From Tropicimonas sp033101155 (GTDB taxonomy: Bacteria > Pseudomonadota > Alphaproteobacteria > Rhodobacterales > Rhodobacteraceae), in NCBI RefSeq assembly GCF_033101155.1, contig NZ_JAWMPX010000020.1, forward strand, positions 1 through 64,000: a stretch of DNA of 64,000 bases, in the 5' to 3' direction. Position 1 is the stretch's first letter; each line of letters begins with the position of its first letter. The notes below the pieces were generated by a model. That model was not told where the DNA came from and searched no databases. It saw only the letters and a list, made by a program, of their open reading frames with translations. The translations under genes were made by a program, and so were the position numbers. Positions 27,783-35,064 of the stretch are shown here, piece after piece.

Positions 27783-29114
27783 ATGAGCTGGCTCGACGAA
27801 AACCCGCAAATCCAGAACATCCGCGCCGCGACTCCAGACCTGAACGGTCAGGCGCGCGGCAAGCGTATTCCGGCGCGCTTTGCGTCCAAGGCAGAAGGCG
27901 GTGCGGTCCGCCTGCCGCTCTCGGCGCTCAATCTAGACATGTGGGGCGAGGATATCGACAACTCTCCGCTGGTCTTCGAAAGTGGCGATCCCGATGGCAT
28001 CATGAAGCCCACCGAGCGCGGTTTCGTGCCGATGCCCTGGCTCACCACGCCCGCAGCTCTCCTGCCGCTCTGCGCCTATCACGAGGATGGCGCCCCCTTC
28101 GGCGGCGACCCGCGCCACGCGCTGGCCAACGTTGTCCGCCGCCTCGAGTCCCGCGGCCTGACCGCCGTCGTCGCCACCGAGCTGGAATTCTACCTCGCCG
28201 ACGATTCCGGCTCCGAGCTGCAAGTTCCACCCTCGCCCGGCACCTCGAAACGCCGCCTCGGCTCCGAGATCCTGTCGCTCAAGGCGCTCGACATCTGGGA
28301 CGCCTTCTTTACCGATCTCTATGACGGCTGCGCGGCGATGGATATTCCCGCAGATTCCGCCATCTCCGAAGCCGGCCCCGGCCAGTTCGAGATCAACCTC
28401 ATGCACCAGTCGGACCCGCTCAAGGCGGCCGATGACGCATGGTTTTTCAAGCTGCTGGTGACAGGTCTCGCCCGCAAGCACGGTTTTGCCGCTTCCTTCA
28501 TGGCCAAACCCTATCCTCATGCCTCCGGCAATGGCATGCACACGCATTTCTCACTGGTGGATGGCGAGGGCCGGAACATCTTCGACGACGGCACGGAGCG
28601 GGGCAGCGACGCGCTGTTGCATGCGATTGCCGGCTGCCTCAAGGCGCTGCCCGGCTGCGGATTGGTCTTCGCCCCGCACGGGCCGAGCTATGAACGTATG
28701 GTTCCGGACGCCCATGCACCGACCGGGATCTGCTGGGCCTATGAGAACCGCACCGCCGCGATCCGCGTTCCGGGCGGTAGCCCCAAGGCGCGGCGGATCG
28801 AACATCGCGTCGCCGGCGGCGATGTGAACCCCTACCTGTCCCTCGCCGCCATCCTCGGCGCGGCCGTGAACGGGCTGGAGGACGCCGTGGACCCGGTCGC
28901 TCCCATCACCGGCAATGCCTATGACATAGCCCTGCCCCAGATCCCCGCCGACTGGGACTCCGCCATCGGCGCCTTCGAGAGCGATCACTGCGTGAAACGG
29001 ATCTTCCCGGACGAACTGGTGCGCAATATGGTGATGACCAAGCGGCAGGAAATGCGCAAACTGGCCGATCTGGAACGCTCGGAGATACTGGCGCTCTACC
29101 TGGATTCGGTCTGA
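27783..29114 (+). CDS. Glutamine-synthetase-family gamma-glutamyl ligase, first copy
   Basis: A 443-residue enzyme of the GlnA fold but of the PuuA-like group that joins glutamate to an amine with ATP. The N-terminal beta-grasp segment reads PDLNGQARGKRIPA. The catalytic domain has ATELEFYL (metal Glu), AGPGQFEINL, NGMHTHFSLVDGEG and RIEHRVAGGDVNPYLSLAAI. The Tyr-adenylylation site of housekeeping GlnA is absent. It lies directly after the importer permeases, so its amine substrate is probably what the importer brings in. The exact amine (putrescine, another polyamine or an alkylamine) cannot be told from sequence. Confidence 0.92.
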   Translation: MSWLDENPQIQNIRAATPDLNGQARGKRIPARFASKAEGGAVRLPLSALNLDMWGEDIDNSPLVFESGDPDGIMKPTERGFVPMPWLTTPAALLPLCAYHEDGAPFGGDPRHALANVVRRLESRGLTAVVATELEFYLADDSGSELQVPPSPGTSKRRLGSEILSLKALDIWDAFFTDLYDGCAAMDIPADSAISEAGPGQFEINLMHQSDPLKAADDAWFFKLLVTGLARKHGFAASFMAKPYPHASGNGMHTHFSLVDGEGRNIFDDGTERGSDALLHAIAGCLKALPGCGLVFAPHGPSYERMVPDAHAPTGICWAYENRTAAIRVPGGSPKARRIEHRVAGGDVNPYLSLAAILGAAVNGLEDAVDPVAPITGNAYDIALPQIPADWDSAIGAFESDHCVKRIFPDELVRNMVMTKRQEMRKLADLERSEILALYLDSV

Positions 29115-29347
29115 GCTCTCTCACTTGCGAATTCTACCGATGCTCGCCACGCCAGCGCCCTCGTGGGGTGACGCCGCAACAGGTGCCAAAGCGCCTTCAG
29201 TTTGATCCCGTGCCTGTCAGAGCATTGCCCCAATGCCACACGCGGCTGTTTCATCCATTCGGCCTGCGCGCGCCTTCTTTCCGCTCGCCCCTTGTCCCTG
29301 CCTCACCCCAAGCGTAACTTTCGAACAAACCAAGTAGCGGAAATCCC

Positions 29348-30025
29348 ATGCAGATCGGCATCCTCATGACCGGCCATGCGCCGGAAGAACTCGCCAGCGA
29401 AATTGGCGAATACCCTTCCATGTTCGTACGCCTGCTGGACGGACACGGCCTCAGCTTCCGAAGCTGGGCCGTGGTCGATGGCGAACAGCCCGGCAGCATC
29501 GAGGAGGCCGATGGCTGGCTGATCACCGGCTCCAAACACGGCGCCTATGAGGATCACCCCTGGATCCCGCCACTGGAAGATTTCATCCGGGCCGTCCACG
29601 CAGATGGCCGCCCGCTCGTGGGCATCTGTTTCGGACACCAGATCATCGCGCAGGCATTGGGTGGCAGGGTCGAGAAATACGCCGGCGGCTGGTCCATCGG
29701 CCGCACAAACTACGATTTCGAAGGCGAAGAGGTCGCGCTCAACGCCTGGCACCAGGACCAGGTCACCGAGCGTCCCGAGGGCGCGCGGGTCGTCGGCTCC
29801 TCTGATTTCTGCGCCAATGCCGCACTGCTCTATGGCAACTCGATCTACACCGTCCAGCCGCATCCCGAGTACGGCGCAGATGTGATTGACGGGCTGATCA
29901 AAGCGCGGGGCGGCCTTGTCCCCAACCATTTGATCGCCGAGGCGAGAGCCCGCCTCGACGCCCCCACCCGGAATGCCGATTTCGGCAATCGCATCGCCCG
30001 CTTCTTCCTCGACGCGAAAGGCTGA
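29348..30025 (+). CDS. Class I glutamine-amidotransferase-like hydrolase
   Basis: A 225-residue GATase-I protein with an intact triad: Cys94 in GICFGHQ, His172 and Glu174 in QPHPEYG. It resembles the free-standing GMP-synthase-like amidotransferase group rather than the PuuD family. Sitting between two gamma-glutamyl ligase genes, it may hydrolyse a gamma-glutamylated intermediate or supply ammonia from glutamine. A 233-base gap precedes it, in which I see no gene, so it may have its own promoter. Four bases separate it from the next ligase gene. Confidence 0.9.
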   Translation: MQIGILMTGHAPEELASEIGEYPSMFVRLLDGHGLSFRSWAVVDGEQPGSIEEADGWLITGSKHGAYEDHPWIPPLEDFIRAVHADGRPLVGICFGHQIIAQALGGRVEKYAGGWSIGRTNYDFEGEEVALNAWHQDQVTERPEGARVVGSSDFCANAALLYGNSIYTVQPHPEYGADVIDGLIKARGGLVPNHLIAEARARLDAPTRNADFGNRIARFFLDAKG

Positions 30026-30028
30026 CCC

Positions 30029-31387
30029 ATGGTCCGCGCCCTGATCGACCGTCTCCCCGAAGCCGCGCAGGCCTATCTCCATCATGGCAAGCTGGAAGAG
30101 GTCGAATGTGTCATCGCGGATCTTGCCGGGGTGGCGCGGGGCAAGGCGATGCCGGGGCTGAAATTCGCCCGGCAGACACATTTCTACATGCCCAACTCTG
30201 TCTTCCTGCAGACGATTACCGGCGACTGGACCGAAATCGACGGTATGCCCTATACCGAGCCGGACATGGTGCTGACCCCGGATCTGAGCACCGCGACCGC
30301 CGCCCCCTGGACCGCCGACTGGACGCTCCAGATCATTCACGAGATCGCCGACCAGGAGGGCAATCCCGTCCCGACAGCACCGCGCAACGTTCTCAAACGG
30401 GTGGTCGGGCTGTTCGAGGCGCAGGGTCTGACACCCATCGTTGCCCCCGAGCTGGAATTCTACCTCGTCGCCCCCAATACGGACCCGGCGAAGGAGGTCG
30501 AACCACCGATGGGCCGCTCCGGACGCCGCGCCGCCGCGCGGCAGGCCTACTCGCTCTCCGCGATCGACGAATACGGCCCTGTCATTGACGATATCTACGA
30601 TTTCGCGGAGGCGCAGGGCATCGAGATTGACGGCATTATGCAGGAGGGCGGCGCCGGCCAGGTCGAGCTGAACATGCGCCATGGCGACCCGGTTCGACTG
30701 GCCGACGAGATCTTCTTCTTCAAGCGCCTGATCCGCGAGGCGGCGCTGCGCCACAATTGCTACGCCACCTTCATGGCCAAGCCGATCCAGAACGAGCCCG
30801 GTTCGGCGATGCACATTCATCACTCGGTGGTCGAGAGCGCGTCGGGCCGTAACATCTTTACCGACGCAACCGGGCAGGACAGCGAGACCTTCCTGCATTT
30901 CATCGGCGGGTTGCAGCGGCATATGCCGTCGATCATCGCCCTGATCGCGCCTTACGTGAACTCCTACCGCCGCTACGTTCCCGATTTCGCCGCCCCCATC
31001 AATCTCGAATGGGGGCGGGACAACCGCACGACCGGCCTGCGCGTCCCCGTTTCCAGCCCGCATTCGCGGCGGGTGGAGAACCGACTCGCCGGGATGGATT
31101 GCAACCCCTATCTCGCCATTGCCGGCTCGCTCGCCTGCGGCTGGCTCGGCATGCGGGAGAAGCGCCCTCCGGCGGCGGAGTTCGAGGGAGATGCCTATAG
31201 CAGCGATGCCGGCATCCCGCGCACCTTCGGCGAGGCGCTGCCGCTCTTCACCGACGCCAAGGCGGTGCATGAGGTGCTGGGCGCGGAGTTCTGCAAGGTC
31301 TATGGCGCGGTCAAGGAGACCGAGTATGCCGAGTTCTTGCAGGTCATCAGCCCCTGGGAACGCGAACACCTTCTCCTGAACGTCTGA
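30029..31387 (+). CDS. Glutamine-synthetase-family gamma-glutamyl ligase, second copy
   Basis: A 452-residue PuuA-like ligase, paralogous to the one at 27783. It has the same core motifs: CVIADLAGVARGKAMPG, APELEFYLV, AGQVELNMRHGD, SAMHIHHSVV, NLEWGRDNRTTGLRVP and RVENRLAGMDCNPYLAIAG. Differences in the substrate loop, with long insertions around residues 150-175 (PAKEVEPPMGRSGRR), suggest it takes a different amine from the first copy. It starts 4 bases after the amidotransferase and is probably co-translated. The two ligases plus amidotransferase are a common alphaproteobacterial arrangement for amine use. Confidence 0.92.
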   Translation: MVRALIDRLPEAAQAYLHHGKLEEVECVIADLAGVARGKAMPGLKFARQTHFYMPNSVFLQTITGDWTEIDGMPYTEPDMVLTPDLSTATAAPWTADWTLQIIHEIADQEGNPVPTAPRNVLKRVVGLFEAQGLTPIVAPELEFYLVAPNTDPAKEVEPPMGRSGRRAAARQAYSLSAIDEYGPVIDDIYDFAEAQGIEIDGIMQEGGAGQVELNMRHGDPVRLADEIFFFKRLIREAALRHNCYATFMAKPIQNEPGSAMHIHHSVVESASGRNIFTDATGQDSETFLHFIGGLQRHMPSIIALIAPYVNSYRRYVPDFAAPINLEWGRDNRTTGLRVPVSSPHSRRVENRLAGMDCNPYLAIAGSLACGWLGMREKRPPAAEFEGDAYSSDAGIPRTFGEALPLFTDAKAVHEVLGAEFCKVYGAVKETEYAEFLQVISPWEREHLLLNV

Positions 31388-31436
31388 CCCCGACCCGCGC
31401 AGCAGCCAGTTGCCGCCAACGCTCTCCTTGCAGCAA

Positions 31437-31479
31437 AGTTTTTCTTTCCAGATTTTCGAATGTATTCTACAGAAAAACT
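31437..31479 (+). promoter_or_regulatory. AT-rich palindromic operator upstream of the DegT-family gene
   Basis: AGTTTTTCT (31437-31445) and AGAAAAACT (31471-31479) form a perfect 9-base inverted repeat. Its centre almost coincides with an inner TTCGAA palindrome (31455-31460). The 43-base block is far more AT-rich than its surroundings and ends 10 bases before the first start codon of the aminotransferase gene. It is a likely binding site for a regulator, perhaps the LysR protein encoded just beyond the aminotransferase. Confidence 0.6.
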
Positions 31480-31503
31480 GAAACAGCTATGAGAGTCTCG
31501 AAG

Positions 31504-32706
31504 ATGTCCCAGGTCCAGGCCCCCAATGTCTATGATGCCGAACCGATCCCCGAAGCCGCCCGCGCCGAGATCGACCGCCTTCTGAGCACCGGGGATCTCT
31601 TCCGCTACACCGCCGCGCAGGACGCGCCGGTCACGCTGCTGGAGCGCGAATTCGCCGAGCTGATGGGCAGCAAATACGCTCTCGCCGTCTCCTCCTGCTC
31701 CGCCGCGCTCTTCCTGTCACTCAAGGCGCTGGACCTGCCGCGCGGGGCGAAAGTGCTGATCCCGGCCTTTACCTTCGGCGCCGTGCCTTCGGCGATCGTA
31801 CACGCCGATTGCCAGCCGGTTCTGGTCGAATGTGGCAGCAATTTCCGCATGGACCTCGAGGACTTCGAAGCCAAGCTAACCGACGAGATCTCCGCCATCA
31901 TCATCTCTCACATGCGCGGCCATACCTCCGACATGGACGCGATCATGCAGTTGGCCGAGGCCAGGGGCATCCCGGTCATCGAAGACGCGGCGCATTCGCT
32001 TGGCACGCTTTGGTCTGGCCGCAAGATCGGCACGATCGGCAGCATCGGCTGCTTCTCCTTCCAGTCCTACAAGCTGCTCAATGCCGGTGAAGGCGGGGTG
32101 ATGATCACCGACGACGCCGAGATCGTGGCCCGCGCGGTCATCATGTCCGGCGCCTATGAGCATAACTGGAAGAAGCATGACGGTTTGCAGGCGGCCTTCG
32201 AACGCTGGCAGAACAAGCTCCCGCTGTACAACCTTCGGCTCCAGAACCTCTCCGCCGCCGTCATCCGCCCGCAGCTCGACGAGCTGGCGCAGCGTGTCAC
32301 GAGCGGACGGTCGAACCATGACTACGTGGCCGAGACGCTCAACAGCTCTCCCTGGCTCGACGTTCCGCCGCCGCTGGCACAGGAACTGCGCGCGCCGGAT
32401 TCGATCCAGTTCAACCTGGTCGGCATGTCGGACATGGAGGTCACTGCCTTCACGAGGCACGCCGAGGCGGCAGGTGTGAAGGTACAGGTCTTTGGCAAGA
32501 GCACGGACAATGCGCGCGCCTTCTGGAACTGGCAGTTCATCGAGGGTGAAATGCCGGACCTGCCGCAGACCCGGGCGATGCTGATGCGTGCCTGCGATGT
32601 GCGGCTGCCGGCGCGGCTGAAGACACCGGAGCTGGACTTCATCGCCGACGCCCTGACCGGTGCGGCGTCCGAGGCGATGGCCGAGCAGCGCGCCTACGGC
32701 ACCTGA
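31504..32706 (+). CDS. DegT/DnrJ/EryC1/StrS-family PLP aminotransferase
   Basis: A 400-residue fold-type I aminotransferase. Key features are the PLP-phosphate loop SSCSAALFLSLKAL, the VIEDAAHSLG Asp that holds the pyridine nitrogen, and the Schiff-base Lys in FQSYKLLNAGEGG. Family members usually act on sugar-nucleotide ketones. Here the neighbours are amine-catabolic, so it may transaminate an aldehyde or ketone from the amine pathway. The start may be 31504 (MSQVQAPNV) or 31489. The upstream AT-rich palindrome suggests tight control. It converges on a LysR gene. Confidence 0.9.
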   Translation: MSQVQAPNVYDAEPIPEAARAEIDRLLSTGDLFRYTAAQDAPVTLLEREFAELMGSKYALAVSSCSAALFLSLKALDLPRGAKVLIPAFTFGAVPSAIVHADCQPVLVECGSNFRMDLEDFEAKLTDEISAIIISHMRGHTSDMDAIMQLAEARGIPVIEDAAHSLGTLWSGRKIGTIGSIGCFSFQSYKLLNAGEGGVMITDDAEIVARAVIMSGAYEHNWKKHDGLQAAFERWQNKLPLYNLRLQNLSAAVIRPQLDELAQRVTSGRSNHDYVAETLNSSPWLDVPPPLAQELRAPDSIQFNLVGMSDMEVTAFTRHAEAAGVKVQVFGKSTDNARAFWNWQFIEGEMPDLPQTRAMLMRACDVRLPARLKTPELDFIADALTGAASEAMAEQRAYGT

Positions 32707-32711
32707 CTCGT

Positions 32712-32729
32712 CGAAAGACGGTTCTTTCG
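32712..32729. terminator. Hairpin between convergent aminotransferase and LysR genes
   Basis: CGAAAGA-CGGT-TCTTTCG, a perfect 7-base stem with a CGGT loop, lies 6 bases after the aminotransferase stop. There is no long T run. It probably helps end transcription from one or both converging genes. Confidence 0.5.
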
Positions 32730-32757
32730 GGATAACGATGACCGTGCCGGCCAGGCC

Positions 32758-33726
32758 TCAGAGAATTCTGAGCTCCTGTTCCAACCAAGGCATCCGCTCG
32801 ACGGCCGGCGCGACGATCATCTCTTGCAGCAACGGCCTGAGCTGGGTCACCAGCCGCTCCGGCATTTCCTGCAACAGGCCCGATCGCGCAATCAGCGAGA
32901 TACGTCGCGACATCGGCTCCATTGGCAGCGGCAGTATGTCGGCCGCGTCGCTGAAACGACGGGCGCGGAGATAGCCGAGCGGGGTCAGGATGGTCCAACC
33001 GGCACCGGCCGCCACCATCGCCATGATCGCGTGATAGCTGTCCAGCTCGAAGCGGCGGCCAAGCTGGACCCGGTTCCGCGCGAGATGCGCCGAGATCTGC
33101 CGACCCATCAGATGGCGCTCGGTGTAATGGATGAAGGGCAGTGCCTGCAGCCGCTCCAGCGGCGCCTCCCCCGTCTCGAACCCTTTTGGCACGGCGGCAA
33201 CGAAGGGCTCTTCGAGCAGGGGGTGAACCTCTGTCCAGTCCGCCACGGTCTCGGCGAGATCCACGGCAACGATGACATCCAGGGCGCGCTCCTCGAGGTG
33301 GTCGAAGAGGCGATGGCTGGCCCCGGTCTCCAGCAGGAAACGGCAATCGCCGAGTTCCTCGGACATGGAGGAGAGCAGCCGCGGTGTCACATCGGCATCA
33401 AAATCCTCGATCATGCCGAGCCGCAGATCGGTCAGGTTCCGCATGTCGCCGGCCGCAAGCTCGGCCCGGGCGCTCTGGGCTTCTGTCCAGATCCGCATCG
33501 CGCGCTTGCGGAAGATCCCGCCCGCAACGGTCAGCTGTGCCGGACGCAGCGTGCGGTCGATCAGCGTTGGACCGAGCGCCGTCTCAAGATTGCTGAGCTG
33601 TTGGCTGACACCCGAAGGGCTGGCGCCGAGCCGGCGCGCAGCGGCAGAGACAGAGCCCTCCTCGGCGACAGCGAGGAAAACCTCGATGCCCCACAGCGTC
33701 ACCCGACCGGCGGTATCGGTCATCAC
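32758..33726 (-). CDS. LysR-family transcription regulator
   Basis: A 322-residue LysR-type protein. The helix-turn-helix is at about residues 12-70 (LWGIEVFLAVAEEGSVSAAARRLGASPSGVSQQLSNLETALG). This segment is the standard LysR start, with ASPSGVSQQ in the recognition helix. A type 2 periplasmic-binding effector domain follows (LRLGMIEDFDADVTPRLL, VDLAETVADWTEVHP, AGAGWTILTPLGYLRAR). It converges on the DegT-family gene and probably controls it and the amine cluster. Most LysR proteins are divergent from their target, so this is an inference. Confidence 0.88.
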   Translation of the reverse strand: MMTDTAGRVTLWGIEVFLAVAEEGSVSAAARRLGASPSGVSQQLSNLETALGPTLIDRTLRPAQLTVAGGIFRKRAMRIWTEAQSARAELAAGDMRNLTDLRLGMIEDFDADVTPRLLSSMSEELGDCRFLLETGASHRLFDHLEERALDVIVAVDLAETVADWTEVHPLLEEPFVAAVPKGFETGEAPLERLQALPFIHYTERHLMGRQISAHLARNRVQLGRRFELDSYHAIMAMVAAGAGWTILTPLGYLRARRFSDAADILPLPMEPMSRRISLIARSGLLQEMPERLVTQLRPLLQEMIVAPAVERMPWLEQELRIL

Positions 33727-33745
33727 ATCCCCCGTCAGGGCACCC

Positions 33746-33765
33746 CCCGCCGGACACCCGGCGGG
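33746..33765 (-). terminator. GC hairpin downstream of phaR
   Basis: CCCGCCGG-ACAC-CCGGCGGG, a perfect 8-base stem, lies between the phaR stop and the LysR start on the minus strand. It has no T run. Its location fits a transcription end for phaR. Confidence 0.5.
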
Positions 33766-33772
33766 CAGGGCG

Positions 33773-34327
33773 TTACTTGTTCATCCGGGCCAACTTGGCC
33801 TGCAGATCGGCAAGCTGGCTCTTGATCTCGTCGAGATCCTCGCCCTTGCTCTCCTTGGGCGCGTCCGTTCCCGGTTGGGCGGGCGGCCAACTGCCCATGC
33901 CGCCGGTCATCGCCTTGAGGAAGGCGGCTTGCTGCGCCTGCATCGCCTCGAAGCCGGGCATGGTCGCCATCGGATTGATCTTGCCCATGTTCTCCATCAT
34001 CTTCGACTGCCCGTTCTGGAGCATCTCGAAGGACATGGCGAGAAACTGGGGCACCACCGAATTGGCCGAACTCGTGTAGCTACGGACAAGATCCGTCAGC
34101 ACATTGATCGGCAGGACGCTCTCGCCCTTGCTCTCATGTTCGGCAATGATCTGAAGCAGATACTGGCGGGTGAGGTCGTCGCCCGATTTCAGGTCGACAA
34201 TCTGGACCTCACGGCCATCCCGGATGAACGCGGCGATGTTCTCCAACGTCACGTAGTCGCTGGTCTCGGTATTGTAGAGCCGCCGGCTGGCGTAGCGCTT
34301 GATCAGAAGCGGTGTATCGTCGGCCAC
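33773..34327 (-). CDS. phaR: Polyhydroxyalkanoate synthesis repressor PhaR
   Basis: A 184-residue repressor that senses PHA polymer and controls phasin expression. The N-terminal PHB_acc domain is clear (LIKRYASRRLYNTETSDYV, then LENIAAFIRDG and DDLTRQYLLQII), followed by the PHB accumulation repeat. The C-terminus carries a Pro/Gly linker and a short coiled coil (LDEIKSQLADLQAKLARM). I start at the GTG at 34327, because GGGAGGG lies 6 bases upstream; the longer frame begins at TTG within the operator. A PhaR-type box overlaps its own leader, so it is probably autoregulated. Confidence 0.93.
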   Translation of the reverse strand: MADDTPLLIKRYASRRLYNTETSDYVTLENIAAFIRDGREVQIVDLKSGDDLTRQYLLQIIAEHESKGESVLPINVLTDLVRSYTSSANSVVPQFLAMSFEMLQNGQSKMMENMGKINPMATMPGFEAMQAQQAAFLKAMTGGMGSWPPAQPGTDAPKESKGEDLDEIKSQLADLQAKLARMNK

Positions 34328-34343
34328 GCGTTTCCCTCCCTTT

Positions 34344-34357
34344 TTGCAGTGCAGCAA
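34344..34357 (-). promoter_or_regulatory. PhaR-type box in the phaR leader
   Basis: The minus strand reads TTGCTGCACTGCAA, containing CTGC-ACT-GCA(A), one base from the CTGC-N3-GCAG PhaR box. It ends 17 bases upstream of the phaR start codon, suiting negative autoregulation. Confidence 0.6.
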
Positions 34358-34400
34358 AGCCTAGACGACGCCTGATCAAAAGAAAAGCTTACAAACGGAA

Positions 34401-34427
34401 AAGGGTGGGCTGAAACAGCCCACCCTT
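34401..34427 (-). terminator. Intrinsic terminator of phaP
   Basis: AAGGGTGGGCTG-AAA-CAGCCCACCCTT is a perfect 12-base stem. On the minus strand it is followed by TTTTCCGTTTG, giving a stem plus T-rich tail about 60 bases after the phaP stop. It separates phaP from phaR. Confidence 0.85.
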
Positions 34428-34483
34428 CAGGTCTCAACGGGTCAGGGAGGAGGACACCCGCGCGAAACCTCTCACCTTGTGCC

Positions 34484-34930
34484 TCACTTGGCGGCGGTGG
34501 CTTTCTTGGCAGCGGTGGTCACCTCGTCGGTGGCCTTCTTGACGGCAGCCTGGGCGTCTTCGGAGAAGTCCTTGCCAGCGGCCAGCATCAGCTCGACGGT
34601 TTCCATCTGGACCTTCTTGGCGACTTCGGCGAAGGCGGACATGGTCTCGGCAACCATCTCGGCCTGCGAGGAGGCGTAATCGGTCATGGCCTTCTGGTAG
34701 TCGCCCGGCTCTTCCTTGAGCTTGGTGACTTCACCCAGCTTGGAGAGGGTTTCCTTGGTCCACTTGGAGGAGATCTCGGTCGACTTCTCGGCGGCTTCCA
34801 GAGCGACCTTGGAGAATTTCTCACCCAGAGCGGCCTGGGATTTGAAAGCGTCCTGCATGGCGGAAGTGTCCATCGGGAAGGAGGACATCATTTCCTGCAT
34901 CATCTTGGTCATGTCATCGGTCTTGGTCAT
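34484..34930 (-). CDS. phaP: Phasin, PHA granule-associated protein
   Basis: A 148-residue all-helical phasin that coats PHA granules. It begins MTKTDDMTKMMQEMMSSFPM and has long amphipathic helices (EKFSKVALEAAEKSTEISSKWTKETLSKLGE spans one of them, about residues 35-70). It ends in an Ala/Lys-rich tail (AVKKATDEVTTAAKKATAAK) typical of phasins. I start at the ATG at 34930. A well-formed sigma70-type promoter with an embedded PhaR box lies about 60-90 bases upstream, and a strong terminator follows, so it is a separate, highly regulated unit. Confidence 0.93.
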   Translation of the reverse strand: MTKTDDMTKMMQEMMSSFPMDTSAMQDAFKSQAALGEKFSKVALEAAEKSTEISSKWTKETLSKLGEVTKLKEEPGDYQKAMTDYASSQAEMVAETMSAFAEVAKKVQMETVELMLAAGKDFSEDAQAAVKKATDEVTTAAKKATAAK

Positions 34931-34990
34931 GGCTTTGCTCCTGGCGAGGGCGGCCCGGGCTGTCGGGCGCTGCTGTTGTTCGATGACCAA

Positions 34991-35019
34991 GATATACTTT
35001 CTGCGCCGCAGCATTTCAA
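34991..35019 (-). promoter_or_regulatory. phaP promoter with PhaR box in the spacer
   Basis: On the minus strand: -35 TTGAAA (35014-35019), exactly 17 bases, then -10 TATATC (34991-34996). The spacer contains CTGCGGCGCAG (35001-35011), a perfect CTGC-N3-GCAG PhaR box, so bound PhaR would block RNA polymerase. Confidence 0.85.
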
Positions 35020-35028
35020 GATTGTTTG

Positions 35029-35039
35029 CTGCAGCGCAG
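35029..35039 (-). promoter_or_regulatory. Second PhaR box upstream of phaP
   Basis: CTGC-AGC-GCAG, a perfect match, centred 28 bases upstream of the box in the promoter spacer. It lies just beyond the -35 element, so two PhaR oligomers could bind together. It also lies within 40 bases of the phaC stop. Confidence 0.75.
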
Positions 35040-35064
35040 CATTTTTTCAGACAACAGCCCGATC

